This document shows positions 9,405-17,834 of a stretch of 64,000 nt of DNA, piece after piece. Position numbers and translations under genes: made by a program. Below the pieces are notes generated by a model. The model searched no databases. It saw only the letters and a program-made list of their open reading frames with translations, and was not told the origin of the DNA. Each line of letters starts with the position of its first letter. The first letter of the stretch is position 1. Source of the stretch: Shewanella saliphila (GTDB taxonomy: Bacteria > Pseudomonadota > Gammaproteobacteria > Enterobacterales > Shewanellaceae); the NCBI RefSeq assembly GCF_014648295.1, contig NZ_BMQV01000003.1, forward strand, positions 102,401-166,400. The letters run 5' to 3'.

Positions 9405-10943
9405 ATGCAATTAAAGAAGAATAAGGCTCTAGTCAGCCAGCACACAACGAAAAGCGGTTATCCGTTTTATTTTTCGGATATTGAGTGGAGGCTAGATGGT
9501 TCAACAGTAATTAATTTCCAGCGTTTAACTGCTCTTGAACCAGAAACGGAAGATGGTTTTAGAAAAGCTTTGTGCCGCTACGCTGAAGAACTCTCGGCTA
9601 TGCATACTTTCAATATGTTTAATCGCTTCAATGCTTACATGAAGGCTACAAAAGAAGGCAAGCTAACATTACAAGGGTTAACAAATTATCGAGCGTCATT
9701 TGATTCAGATAGCGAGTATAGGTTAGGAGCACTCAAGGGATTCTTGTTAGCTTGGCATGAGTGGGGATTCAATGGGATCAGTAAGGAAATTGCAGATTAT
9801 TTAGAAGAGTTAACTTTAAAAGGAAACCCAAAAGGTAATGCCGTAAAAGGTGCTTGCCCATATTCTGGCCCACTAACGCATAATGAGCTTGGAGCGTTAA
9901 TCGACTGGGCATCAAATGCCTTTACTCAGGGAACTCTTAATTTAAAAGAATATAGCTGTTTTATGGCGTTGGTTTTAACTGGCCGTAGATATGTTCAGGT
10001 TCGCTCATTACGTTCAGTTGATTTAATTGTTAGGGAGGATTCAAGCGGTAACGACTATGTTATCAATTGTCCTAGAGCTAAACAGCGTGGTGTAGGCTTT
10101 AGGGAGCAATTTACACCGCTGCCAATTAATGAAGACTTGTATCTTCTACTTCACAATCAACGCAACCAGTCAATTCAGTATGTTGAATCTAGCTTAGGAG
10201 AAAAGCTTCCTGATTCTATGCGTGAGCAGATCCCAATTTTTGTTGAGGAAACAAGAGTTAATCGGTTATCAAGTATAGAGGAGTTAGAAACAAGACTTTC
10301 ACAAACGCCAGACTACTTACATATGGCTGCTGATTCAGCATATGAGTTATTGCGAGGAGTAGCGATTAAAAACACAGCCTGCTCTGAAAGAACAGGTGAT
10401 TACATTAACTTCACTGCTTCACGTTTTAGATATACCAAAGGAACAAATCTAGCTCGAAGAGGGATTAGTGGTGTTGCATTAGCTGCTGCACTGGATCATA
10501 CCGATACGCAAAATATTGGTGTGTACACAGAAAATACTGAAGAAACAGCAAAGCAAATTGATGAAGTAATGGCTCCTATGCTTGCGCCATTAGCTCAAGC
10601 TTTTTCAGGGAAATTAATAGCATCAGAACGTGATGCTGTTAGAGCAAATGACCCGAACAGTCGAGTGAAAAATGGCAAGTCTGAAAATGTTGGTAGCTGC
10701 GGAACTTATGCTTTTTGTGCTTCTGGATATAGGGCTTGTTATACATGTTCAAGTTTTGAGCCTTGGATTGAAGCACCTCACGAAGAAGTTCTCAATGAGA
10801 TCTTAGCTGAAAGAGAGAAGCAAAAAGAGTTAGGCATATCCAACAATGTTATTCAGTCTACAGATCGGCTTTTACTTGCAGTTCAACAAGTTATTGTAAT
10901 GTGTAAGCAAGAGCTGTCAAAAGAGGAGTGTGTAAATGGCTGA
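9405..10943 (+). CDS. Tyrosine recombinase-like protein, second of three, Cys-rich C-terminus
   Basis: Recombinase family protein of 512 residues. The catalytic domain can be traced: Arg194/Arg195 in LTGRRYVQVRSL, then SRFRYTKGT (Ser339 to Arg342) where most relatives have HxxR, then His365 in LDHTDTQNIG and Tyr374 in GVYTE. The first box II histidine is thus replaced by Ser, while Arg, late His and Tyr remain. Residues about 430-450 hold a Cys cluster (CGTYAFC, CYTC) that looks like a metal site. The gene starts 1 bp after its upstream neighbour and its 3' end overlaps the next gene by 8 bp, so all three recombinases should be made together. Confidence 0.85.
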   Translation: MQLKKNKALVSQHTTKSGYPFYFSDIEWRLDGSTVINFQRLTALEPETEDGFRKALCRYAEELSAMHTFNMFNRFNAYMKATKEGKLTLQGLTNYRASFDSDSEYRLGALKGFLLAWHEWGFNGISKEIADYLEELTLKGNPKGNAVKGACPYSGPLTHNELGALIDWASNAFTQGTLNLKEYSCFMALVLTGRRYVQVRSLRSVDLIVREDSSGNDYVINCPRAKQRGVGFREQFTPLPINEDLYLLLHNQRNQSIQYVESSLGEKLPDSMREQIPIFVEETRVNRLSSIEELETRLSQTPDYLHMAADSAYELLRGVAIKNTACSERTGDYINFTASRFRYTKGTNLARRGISGVALAAALDHTDTQNIGVYTENTEETAKQIDEVMAPMLAPLAQAFSGKLIASERDAVRANDPNSRVKNGKSENVGSCGTYAFCASGYRACYTCSSFEPWIEAPHEEVLNEILAEREKQKELGISNNVIQSTDRLLLAVQQVIVMCKQELSKEECVNG

Positions 10944-13026
10944 TATTATTCACTTTCAACCTAAGCATGAGATAAGCGCTAAGCAAAATCTAGACAGTTT
11001 TATTGAGCACTGTAAGAACACATTAACACTCTATGATGATCAAGGCGGTTGGCAAAGCAACAACTGGCAACACAAGCAAAAAAATCGGTCAATAGCGATG
11101 ACTTTTTCCAAGTACAGAGCAAAGTCAAACCCAGCGAATTTTGACCCTTTGGATGAACCTTTCTTGTCTTTTGCAAAAGCTTATATCCGCTATAACCAGA
11201 GTATCAAAGCGGTATCCAGTGTAACAAATAAAATGGTTGCATTGCGTATGTTACATGATGCTCTAGTAGCCGTGCATGGTATTGCAAATGTACTGAAAAC
11301 TGATGGACTGGTAATTGGTGAATTAGAGACTATCACTAAACAAAGAGTTGCCAATAAAGATCGAAGAAATAAGATTGGCTATCAGATTGAGATCTTATTG
11401 GAGTTCATTCGAAGCAAGCGAATTGTGCCTGCACTTCAATCGTGGGAGAACCCTTGGCCTAAGGTGGGGGCAAAAGCCGAAAGAACAGATGAAGACTCTC
11501 GTAAATGGCAAGATACTCGTTGCCCAAGTATGCACCAGATGCTTGCTTTGGCTGACTGTTTTGCTAATGCAGAAACTTTAGAAGATAAATACTGGTCAAG
11601 CGTTATTACTTTATTGATGTTTGCACCTGGAAGAGCTGGGGAACTATCAGAGCTAACCGTTGACTGCTTGCACCGAGGTGAAAATGGGGCGCTTGGTGTG
11701 AGGTGGTATGCTGAAAAAGGTTTTGGACATACGATCAAATGGGTTCCAGAAGCTTTAGAGCAAACGGTCATTGAAGCACATAGCAGACTTATGGAAATTG
11801 GTAAGCCTGCAAGGGAGGCTGCTAAGTACGCTTATGAGCACCCTAATGTGTTTATGCGCCATGCAGGTTGCTGCACGCCAGACGACTTTGCAGAAAACAA
11901 ACCGCTAAATGCCTATCAATTTGCACATGCGATGAGCTTTACAGACCAGTCTATAACAAGCATGAAAGCTAAAACGAGTCAGTTTAGCAGCGTAACAGCA
12001 TGGAATATGATTGGTGGTAAAAATACAAAGTGGGTTCAAAAATTAATTGCCTCAGGTGAGCCTACTTATGAAGATTTAGCAAGCTTTGTTGCTTCAGAAT
12101 ATCAAACTCACGACTGGCCTAATCTACCTTCTATTCAACGCCCAGTATGGGAGTCTTTAGTATTAATAAGAGATCGTGAGTTCCACAATGACTTTGACGT
12201 TAGAGAATTCTCATGGCGCTTACCAAGCGTTAATGAACTTAATGCTCAATTAGCAATTCGAGACAAGTTAAAAAATCCACCTAAAACATTATTCCAACGT
12301 ATGGGCTATAAAGATGAAGACGGCTCTGATATTCGCTTAACTTCACATCAGATCAGAGTTTGGTTATCAACAAATGCTGAGCGTGGTGGTATGGATGCAT
12401 GGCAGCTTGCTAGGTGGGCTGGACGTGCTCGAATTAATGATAACAGACACTATGATCTGCGCACACAGGACGAACGTGAGCAGCAAGCTAGAAGCATTAT
12501 TGAGTTTAATGAAAGACCGACCGCCTTAGAAGCGATTAAGCTGAACTTGCCTGTTAGCTACAAAGATTTAGGGGTTAACCGAATTGGCATTGCTGATGTA
12601 ACCGAGTACGGCATGTGTGTTCATGATTACGCAATGTCTCCTTGTACTAAAGGTGGAGAGTGTATGACATGTAAAGAGCATGTCTGCATAAAAGGTATGC
12701 CTGATACTCTTGAGCGTATTATTCGGCTAGAAAAGCAGGTTGAGTCCCAATTTGATAAAGCCAATGAAGATAACGCCGATGGTGTCTTTGGTGCGGATAG
12801 ATGGGTGTCACACTTGGGATGGAAACTGGCTCATATTCGCACACAACGTCAGCGGCTCGAATCAGAAGATACGCCAGAAGGTGCCATATTGTGGATTCCA
12901 CCAGAACATGACCCAAGCCCTGTAAAAAGAGCACTTGAACAAAACGATTTAGATATCAGTGCTAGTAATCAAGATCTTGTTGAAGAATCTGAAGTTGCAA
13001 TGTTACTAGGGATCGAAAATGCCTAA
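10936..13026 (+). CDS. Tyrosine recombinase-like protein, third of three, large, Cys-rich C-terminus
   Basis: Largest recombinase of the trio at 696 residues. The catalytic residues are Arg233 in APGRAGEL, His471 and Arg474 in SHQIRVW, Trp494 in RWAGRARI and Tyr506 in NRHYDLR, a full set. An insertion of about 230 residues separates the first Arg from the HxxR box, much longer than in XerC/D. After the catalytic part, residues about 557-580 carry a Cys-rich segment (CVHDYAMSPC, CMTCKEHVC) similar in style to the second recombinase. Size and layout resemble TnpB-class proteins of Tn554-like elements (630 residues in Tn554). It overlaps the gene before it and the gene after it by 8 bp each. Confidence 0.85.
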   Translation: MADIIHFQPKHEISAKQNLDSFIEHCKNTLTLYDDQGGWQSNNWQHKQKNRSIAMTFSKYRAKSNPANFDPLDEPFLSFAKAYIRYNQSIKAVSSVTNKMVALRMLHDALVAVHGIANVLKTDGLVIGELETITKQRVANKDRRNKIGYQIEILLEFIRSKRIVPALQSWENPWPKVGAKAERTDEDSRKWQDTRCPSMHQMLALADCFANAETLEDKYWSSVITLLMFAPGRAGELSELTVDCLHRGENGALGVRWYAEKGFGHTIKWVPEALEQTVIEAHSRLMEIGKPAREAAKYAYEHPNVFMRHAGCCTPDDFAENKPLNAYQFAHAMSFTDQSITSMKAKTSQFSSVTAWNMIGGKNTKWVQKLIASGEPTYEDLASFVASEYQTHDWPNLPSIQRPVWESLVLIRDREFHNDFDVREFSWRLPSVNELNAQLAIRDKLKNPPKTLFQRMGYKDEDGSDIRLTSHQIRVWLSTNAERGGMDAWQLARWAGRARINDNRHYDLRTQDEREQQARSIIEFNERPTALEAIKLNLPVSYKDLGVNRIGIADVTEYGMCVHDYAMSPCTKGGECMTCKEHVCIKGMPDTLERIIRLEKQVESQFDKANEDNADGVFGADRWVSHLGWKLAHIRTQRQRLESEDTPEGAILWIPPEHDPSPVKRALEQNDLDISASNQDLVEESEVAMLLGIENA

Positions 13027-13435
13027 AAAAATCATTACTGTAAAAACACTTCCATTAGCCTTACATGAACTCGATAAATGGACAGGGAAGCTAACCTGGA
13101 ATAGTTTTTCCGAGCGCCTTGCAAAGGTGCTCGGGGAAGAGAATATTAGCAGGCATACTTTACTTTCTTATCCTGTATTGGTTGAAGCTTTTAATGAAAG
13201 AAAACAAAGTCTTAAAGATTCGAGCAAAGATGAAAAAAAGGACATTACACTTGAGTTTGCTAAACAGCAAATAGCTATTCTTGAGGCAAAAGTAGAAAGA
13301 CTGGAAAAGCAAAATGAAAAATTGCTAGAGCAGTTTGTTCGTTGGCAACATAACGCATATATGATGCCCAATGTTGATATGAAACTATTAAACAGGCAAC
13401 TTGATAAGCCTTTACCTGAGGTTGACAGACGATGA
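13019..13435 (+). CDS. Small coiled-coil protein of the recombinase operon (first)
   Basis: A 138-residue protein of no family I can name. Residues about 1-60 are a compact charged region that could be a small DNA-binding fold (LTWNSFSERLAKVLG). Residues about 75-110 form a heptad-like coiled coil (LEAKVERLEKQNEKLLEQF). Its position directly after the large recombinase, with an 8-bp overlap, and its size recall TnpC of Tn554, a 125-residue accessory factor that affects the orientation and frequency of transposition. That functional parallel is inference. It overlaps the next gene by 4 bp (ATGA). Confidence 0.7.
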   Translation: MPKKIITVKTLPLALHELDKWTGKLTWNSFSERLAKVLGEENISRHTLLSYPVLVEAFNERKQSLKDSSKDEKKDITLEFAKQQIAILEAKVERLEKQNEKLLEQFVRWQHNAYMMPNVDMKLLNRQLDKPLPEVDRR

Positions 13436-13860
13436 CCAAAGGAAAGAACGGACAGCAGATTGCTCAAGAAAATATCAAACTGGTTCAGACTTGGATTGAT
13501 GAGCGCAATGCAGCAAGAGACTGGCATGAGTATGAATACAGCGGCAAAATTAATCGTAGAGTGTTAGCTGACGAGTTGGGATTTGCAAAATCTGTATGTA
13601 CGCAGAATAAGGCAGTGCGAGAACTAATTGAAGAAGCTGACAGCTATTGGTTTCGCAAGATTGATGAAGATAAAAAGTCTCATGAGGCTGCACGAGAAAG
13701 AGCTGAAAAACAATCAGGCATGGTGGCAGTAAGCAACAATGCACTGTCACAACGAATTGCAGAATTAGAAGCGGAAAACAGACAGCTACAACGAGAATTG
13801 ACCAAATTTAAAAAGCAGCAAATGTTGGTTCAATCTGGTGCAGCAGGATTCAAGTTATGA
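13432..13860 (+). CDS. Small coiled-coil protein of the recombinase operon (second)
   Basis: A 142-residue protein without a family I recognise. The first 80 residues include a likely helix-turn-helix-type stretch (INRRVLADELGFAKSVC), suggestive of DNA binding. Residues about 100-130 are a coiled coil (LSQRIAELEAENRQLQREL). It starts in an ATGA overlap with the preceding gene and ends in an ATGA overlap with the helicase gene, so it is an integral member of the operon. A DNA-binding accessory or bridging factor is plausible but unproven. Confidence 0.7.
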   Translation: MTKGKNGQQIAQENIKLVQTWIDERNAARDWHEYEYSGKINRRVLADELGFAKSVCTQNKAVRELIEEADSYWFRKIDEDKKSHEAARERAEKQSGMVAVSNNALSQRIAELEAENRQLQRELTKFKKQQMLVQSGAAGFKL

Positions 13861-16115
13861 GTGAAGTTGTCCATCTTCGTCAAATCATTCAAGTGAAGAA
13901 GCTGAGAGCAAATTCATACGCGACAGTTGATCTTGTCAACGCAGATGGTTCGCTCAAAAAACGAGATCGAACAACCGTAGTTAAATTTCCCGAGCACGCC
14001 CAAGATACAGCTACAACAGGCAGTGTATGGGAAGTCTCAGGTAAAGAGCGACTTAATCATTTCATCATTAATGACTTCCCATTAAGCGAGTACACCATTG
14101 ATGCAGATAACATCAAGTTTCTGAGACCTTCAGGCAGGATTTTATCTCGTTGGATCTGCAACAACATCAAAGGTATCGGTAGTGTTATAGCTAACCGTCT
14201 TGTTAGACATAAAAAATTAGCCAAACTTATTGAAACACAAAATACAGAAGCTCTGCTAAACATAGCAGGCATGACCGTGAATCGTGTTAAAGACTTACTT
14301 GAAAGTTGGCCTAGTGAAGCACTTTTTAACACAATTAACTGGCTTGAAGAGCAGAATTTGCCATTGGGCTTTGGTGAAAAGCTGGTTGCGATATTTGGCG
14401 AAGAAGCAATTGGTAAAATTAAAGAACATCCATTTATCTTAGTGGCTATGGGGGCTTCTTTTGAACAAGTATCACAACTGGCTTTTAGGCTTGGCTTTAC
14501 CTTAGAAGATGAAGTCGTTGTTGCTGGCATCGCTCAATATGTGGCAATTAATCATGCCAATAAGACTGGCTCGACGGTGATATCAACTGATGAGCTAATC
14601 AGTGAATACGCTAAGCTTATGAAATCTGACACTCCTAAAAATATTGGTGAAATAGCCTGTCAGCAAGGTTTGTTGGTGCAAGTTACAGGAGGTTATCAAG
14701 TTTATGGTAAAGCCTTGATGGAAGCCGCTGTAGCTCAGTTTATTGTTGATGCACACCAAAGACCCGCAGGTGAAGGTTGTTTATTGGCTGGCTGGGAATG
14801 TGATTTATCAAAAGAATTGGTTGAGACTGCTTTAACGGACTATGAAAGTACACTGAATTTTAATTTAACTGCCGATCAGCGTGATGCTGTTGTAGGTGCT
14901 GTACTTGCTCCTGTATGCGGCATTTCAGGTGGTGCAGGAACAGGCAAAACAACGATACTAAAAGCTGTATTAGGTGTATATGACCGAGTAGCGCAAGGAA
15001 TACAGTGTTATCAAGTGGCTCTAGCAGGCCGTGCAGCACAGCGTATGGCGGAAAGCACCCAAAGGCCAGCCCAAACCATTGCAAAGTTAATTGGTGAGCA
15101 TCTAGGCGACAACAAACCTGACTTACCTGAGCAAATACTGTTAGTCATAGATGAATCGTCAATGGTGGATCTTCTGTCTATGTATCGGCTAGTAGGCATA
15201 TTGCCAGATGCAGCTAGAGTTATTTTTGTTGGTGATACCGCTCAATTGCCACCTGTAGGTAATGGCTTGGTATTCCAGGCCTTAACTGATACTCAGATAC
15301 CATTTTTTAATTTAACGCAGGTTAAACGACAAAATGAAGAAAGCGGAATACACAAGTTTTCGACATTAGTTAGAAATGGGCAGCTTGATATTCCAGAGGT
15401 CACTAAAAATACACTAAATGAAAGCGGTGATTGCTCTATAGAAACAAAACCAACTGTCGAAAGGCTTATCAAGCTTTGGCAAGAGTCTGGCGGAATTGAT
15501 CAAAGCATTGTTTTATCACCCATAAGAAAAGGTGAATTTGGTGTAGATAACTTAAATCTAGAGCTGCAAGCATCAGTAGGTAATGACAGGCAAGCTATTT
15601 ACTTTCAAGACTCACTAAGAGGTTGGATTCCCTGGATTACATCAACTGGTTCACGGTTATTGAAAGGTGATCCAGTATTAATCACCGCCAACAATTATGA
15701 TGAAGACGCAGATCTTAGAAATGGTGATTTAGGGCTTATTGTTGAAGTGTTTGAACAACCTGATGAGGATGGTGCTGTGGCAGTTATTGAAGTAAACAAC
15801 ACCTTAATTAACGTTACTGCTGAGCTATTGGAAAAGTTGCACCTTGGATATGCAATTACTATCCACAAATCACAAGGCTCTCAATGGCCTATTTGCTTTG
15901 TCATGTTACCCAATGAAGCGGAAAAAATGATAGACCAAACATTGCTATACACCGCATCAACTCGTCCAAGTGAAAGGCTTGTGATTATGGGCGATGAAAG
16001 TGCAATTGAAAAGGCGATTAAGGTGGGTTCAAGGGCACTAAAAAGAGCAACCTTTCTTGAAGAAAGAGTCTGTTTTGCCAGTGAAACTAGTGAATTTCAG
16101 TATATTGTAACTTGA
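13857..16115 (+). CDS. RecD2-like SF1B DNA helicase/AAA ATPase
   Basis: A 752-residue helicase. Residues about 90-200 contain helix-hairpin-helix-like repeats (IKGIGSVIANRL, IAGMTVNRVKDL) of the kind found in RecD2 N-termini. The SF1 motor follows: Walker A GGAGTGKTT near residue 362, the GRAAQRMAE motif, Walker B LVIDESSMVD, motif III VGDTAQLPPVG, motif IV/R finger QVKRQNEESG, and C-terminal HKSQGSQWP and LYTASTRPSERL. It should translocate 5'-3' on single-stranded DNA, by family. Coupled by ATGA to the recombinase operon, it probably serves island processing or replication rather than host repair (inference). It ends the operon. Confidence 0.88.
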   Translation: MSEVVHLRQIIQVKKLRANSYATVDLVNADGSLKKRDRTTVVKFPEHAQDTATTGSVWEVSGKERLNHFIINDFPLSEYTIDADNIKFLRPSGRILSRWICNNIKGIGSVIANRLVRHKKLAKLIETQNTEALLNIAGMTVNRVKDLLESWPSEALFNTINWLEEQNLPLGFGEKLVAIFGEEAIGKIKEHPFILVAMGASFEQVSQLAFRLGFTLEDEVVVAGIAQYVAINHANKTGSTVISTDELISEYAKLMKSDTPKNIGEIACQQGLLVQVTGGYQVYGKALMEAAVAQFIVDAHQRPAGEGCLLAGWECDLSKELVETALTDYESTLNFNLTADQRDAVVGAVLAPVCGISGGAGTGKTTILKAVLGVYDRVAQGIQCYQVALAGRAAQRMAESTQRPAQTIAKLIGEHLGDNKPDLPEQILLVIDESSMVDLLSMYRLVGILPDAARVIFVGDTAQLPPVGNGLVFQALTDTQIPFFNLTQVKRQNEESGIHKFSTLVRNGQLDIPEVTKNTLNESGDCSIETKPTVERLIKLWQESGGIDQSIVLSPIRKGEFGVDNLNLELQASVGNDRQAIYFQDSLRGWIPWITSTGSRLLKGDPVLITANNYDEDADLRNGDLGLIVEVFEQPDEDGAVAVIEVNNTLINVTAELLEKLHLGYAITIHKSQGSQWPICFVMLPNEAEKMIDQTLLYTASTRPSERLVIMGDESAIEKAIKVGSRALKRATFLEERVCFASETSEFQYIVT

Positions 16116-16213
16116 TTGTATTAATTTCAATTTTCCAGCAGGAGATCAAATAACATTTGCTTAGAAAGTGATATAGTTGCTGAATTCTTAGTTGTTAGAA
16201 AGGAATCAATCAT

Positions 16214-16903
16214 ATGGCTCAAAGACCTGTTTTTGTATCGAGTGATACATACCCTTTCGTTGATGAGAAAATAATTGATTTTGAGTGGCATAAAGGATTA
16301 GCCGTTACTCAGAAGAAAAAATCAATAAAATCTTTGCATACAGCAGCGCTTGAGCAATTTAACGATCTGACTCTCTTAGAGATTTCCACTAAAAGTGATA
16401 ACCCTCTGGGAGTTCAATTAAGTGCTTTTAATTTAATGGTTCAGCTAAAAAATAAAAAAGAAGTACCGTTGGAAAATATTTTTCATGCTGCAAAAGTCTT
16501 TAAGAATGGAGGCCCGTTTAAAGACTTGTTTTTTATGCCTTCAAGAGAGGCAAAGTCTGACATTCGCTTAAAAGAAAGTGGTGAATTAACAGGCTTTTTT
16601 AGCAATGGTAAAACATGGCCTTTAATACCCAAGACAATATTTTACGATTGGCTATACCTTAATACCATTAAACTAACTCCGTCTTTATCTGCTGATATTA
16701 TTAATTTTAATGCATTTACAGATATCGAATTTAACCCTAAGAAAAGTTTTAATTGTCAGGCAAGATCTGCCGCTCTTTATGTCTCTCTAGTTAAAATGGG
16801 AAAGTTAGAGGATTGTTTGTCTAGCCCAGATAGTTTTATATCGTTGTTAGGCAAGGTTTCAAGAGAACATATAGAACCAGCACAAGCAAATTTATTTGGT
16901 TAA
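16214..16903 (+). CDS. NADAR-family protein, likely antitoxin of the adjacent DarT
   Basis: A 229-residue protein that I recognise as the NADAR-type family found next to DarT toxins (formerly DUF6977). Members of this group remove ADP-ribose from guanine bases and so reverse the toxin (family knowledge). Recognisable pieces are RPVF at the start, FEWHKGLAVTQKKKSI, LEISTKS...LGVQLSAFNL, the VFKNGGPFKDLF block, AKSDIRLKESGELTGF and PKTIFYDWLYL. The ATG has AAAGGA 10 nt upstream. It precedes the toxin by 5 bp, the usual antitoxin-first order. The 98-bp gap upstream (16116-16213) has no promoter I can defend, so it may have its own weak promoter or be read from the recombinase operon. Confidence 0.7.
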   Translation: MAQRPVFVSSDTYPFVDEKIIDFEWHKGLAVTQKKKSIKSLHTAALEQFNDLTLLEISTKSDNPLGVQLSAFNLMVQLKNKKEVPLENIFHAAKVFKNGGPFKDLFFMPSREAKSDIRLKESGELTGFFSNGKTWPLIPKTIFYDWLYLNTIKLTPSLSADIINFNAFTDIEFNPKKSFNCQARSAALYVSLVKMGKLEDCLSSPDSFISLLGKVSREHIEPAQANLFG

Positions 16904-16908
16904 TAACT

Positions 16909-17820
16909 ATGGATCGTAATTTTGTAAAAATTTTTAATGTTATAAATTTAATGTTGTCCGATAAGAATGCAGCACTTGAATTTGTAATTAATGAACTATC
17001 ATTTGCGACTAAAAGCTCTTTAGTTGTGCGAAACTTTGCTAAGTCAAGTGGGATAACTGTAGTAGATGAACCTCCACTACTTGATTTGGATAGTCCCAAT
17101 ATAGTGTTTTCCAATCTTCTTGTACCATTAGGTGCTTTCCAGTCAACAATTGAATTAAGATTACAGCTTATCGAAGAAGTTATGAAATATCACGGATTGG
17201 GAAAATATGGAAATCAAGACATCAGAGAGCGAATTCGTGATATTTGCCTAGAGCGAGATATAACTGAGCTGATTCATTTTACCAAAGTCCAAAATGTTAG
17301 AAGCATTTTAGACATTGGGCTTAATAGTAAAGATTATAATGGTGAGATTGCTAAAAAACATAAAGTCAATGATTCAGGGCGATTTGACTACAGAACTCAT
17401 ATGATTTCACTATCAGTCTCTTATCCAAATGATAAAATGTTTTACAAATATCGACAGATAGATACTAGTCAGAAATGGGCCGTTTTAAGTATATCACCTA
17501 GTGTATTATGGGAGCTGGAATGTCTATTTTGTCCTACCAATGCGGCCAATGCCTCAATATCTTCGGCTAGTGATGAATCTTTGTATGGCTTTGAGGCACT
17601 TGAAAGGTTGTTTTTTCAACAAACTAATAAATCTAGGTTGTGTTACCCGTATGACTCACAGGCTGAAGTTTTGGTTAACAGTCATATACCTAGCCATTAC
17701 ATTCAATCGATCATAGTAGATCAGGAGACAGATGAATTGGCAGGTTTATCACTAAAACCAATTATTAATCCTTTTTACTATCAAAATAGAGAATACGCAT
17801 TAAATAATAAAGTTTTATAA
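16909..17820 (+). CDS. darT: DarT-family DNA ADP-ribosyltransferase toxin
   Basis: Predicted NAD-dependent enzyme that attaches ADP-ribose to bases in single-stranded DNA and blocks replication. The DarT core spans residues about 118-275 of 303. It shows the opening LIHFTKVQNVRSILDIGL with His123, the Arg/Asp segment SGRFDYR (Arg158), the strand MISLSVSYPNDKMFYKYR, AVLSISPSVL, and the catalytic-Glu motif QAEVLV (Glu253) followed by IPSHYIQSIIV. About 115 residues precede the core, which most DarT proteins of about 210 residues lack. The partner NADAR gene is 5 bp upstream. With that pairing a guanine-modifying (DarT1-like) toxin is more likely than the thymine-modifying DarT2 type, but this is inference. 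Confidence 0.75.
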   Translation: MDRNFVKIFNVINLMLSDKNAALEFVINELSFATKSSLVVRNFAKSSGITVVDEPPLLDLDSPNIVFSNLLVPLGAFQSTIELRLQLIEEVMKYHGLGKYGNQDIRERIRDICLERDITELIHFTKVQNVRSILDIGLNSKDYNGEIAKKHKVNDSGRFDYRTHMISLSVSYPNDKMFYKYRQIDTSQKWAVLSISPSVLWELECLFCPTNAANASISSASDESLYGFEALERLFFQQTNKSRLCYPYDSQAEVLVNSHIPSHYIQSIIVDQETDELAGLSLKPIINPFYYQNREYALNNKVL

Positions 17821-17834
17821 CGTAAGGGATTTAT

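Noticed and set aside
8040..16115. Assignment of the trio as a Gamma-Mobile-Trio (GMT) island
   Set aside because: The number of recombinases and the small coiled-coil proteins do not match what I recall of GmtX/GmtY/GmtZ. Kept only as a comparison to be tested.
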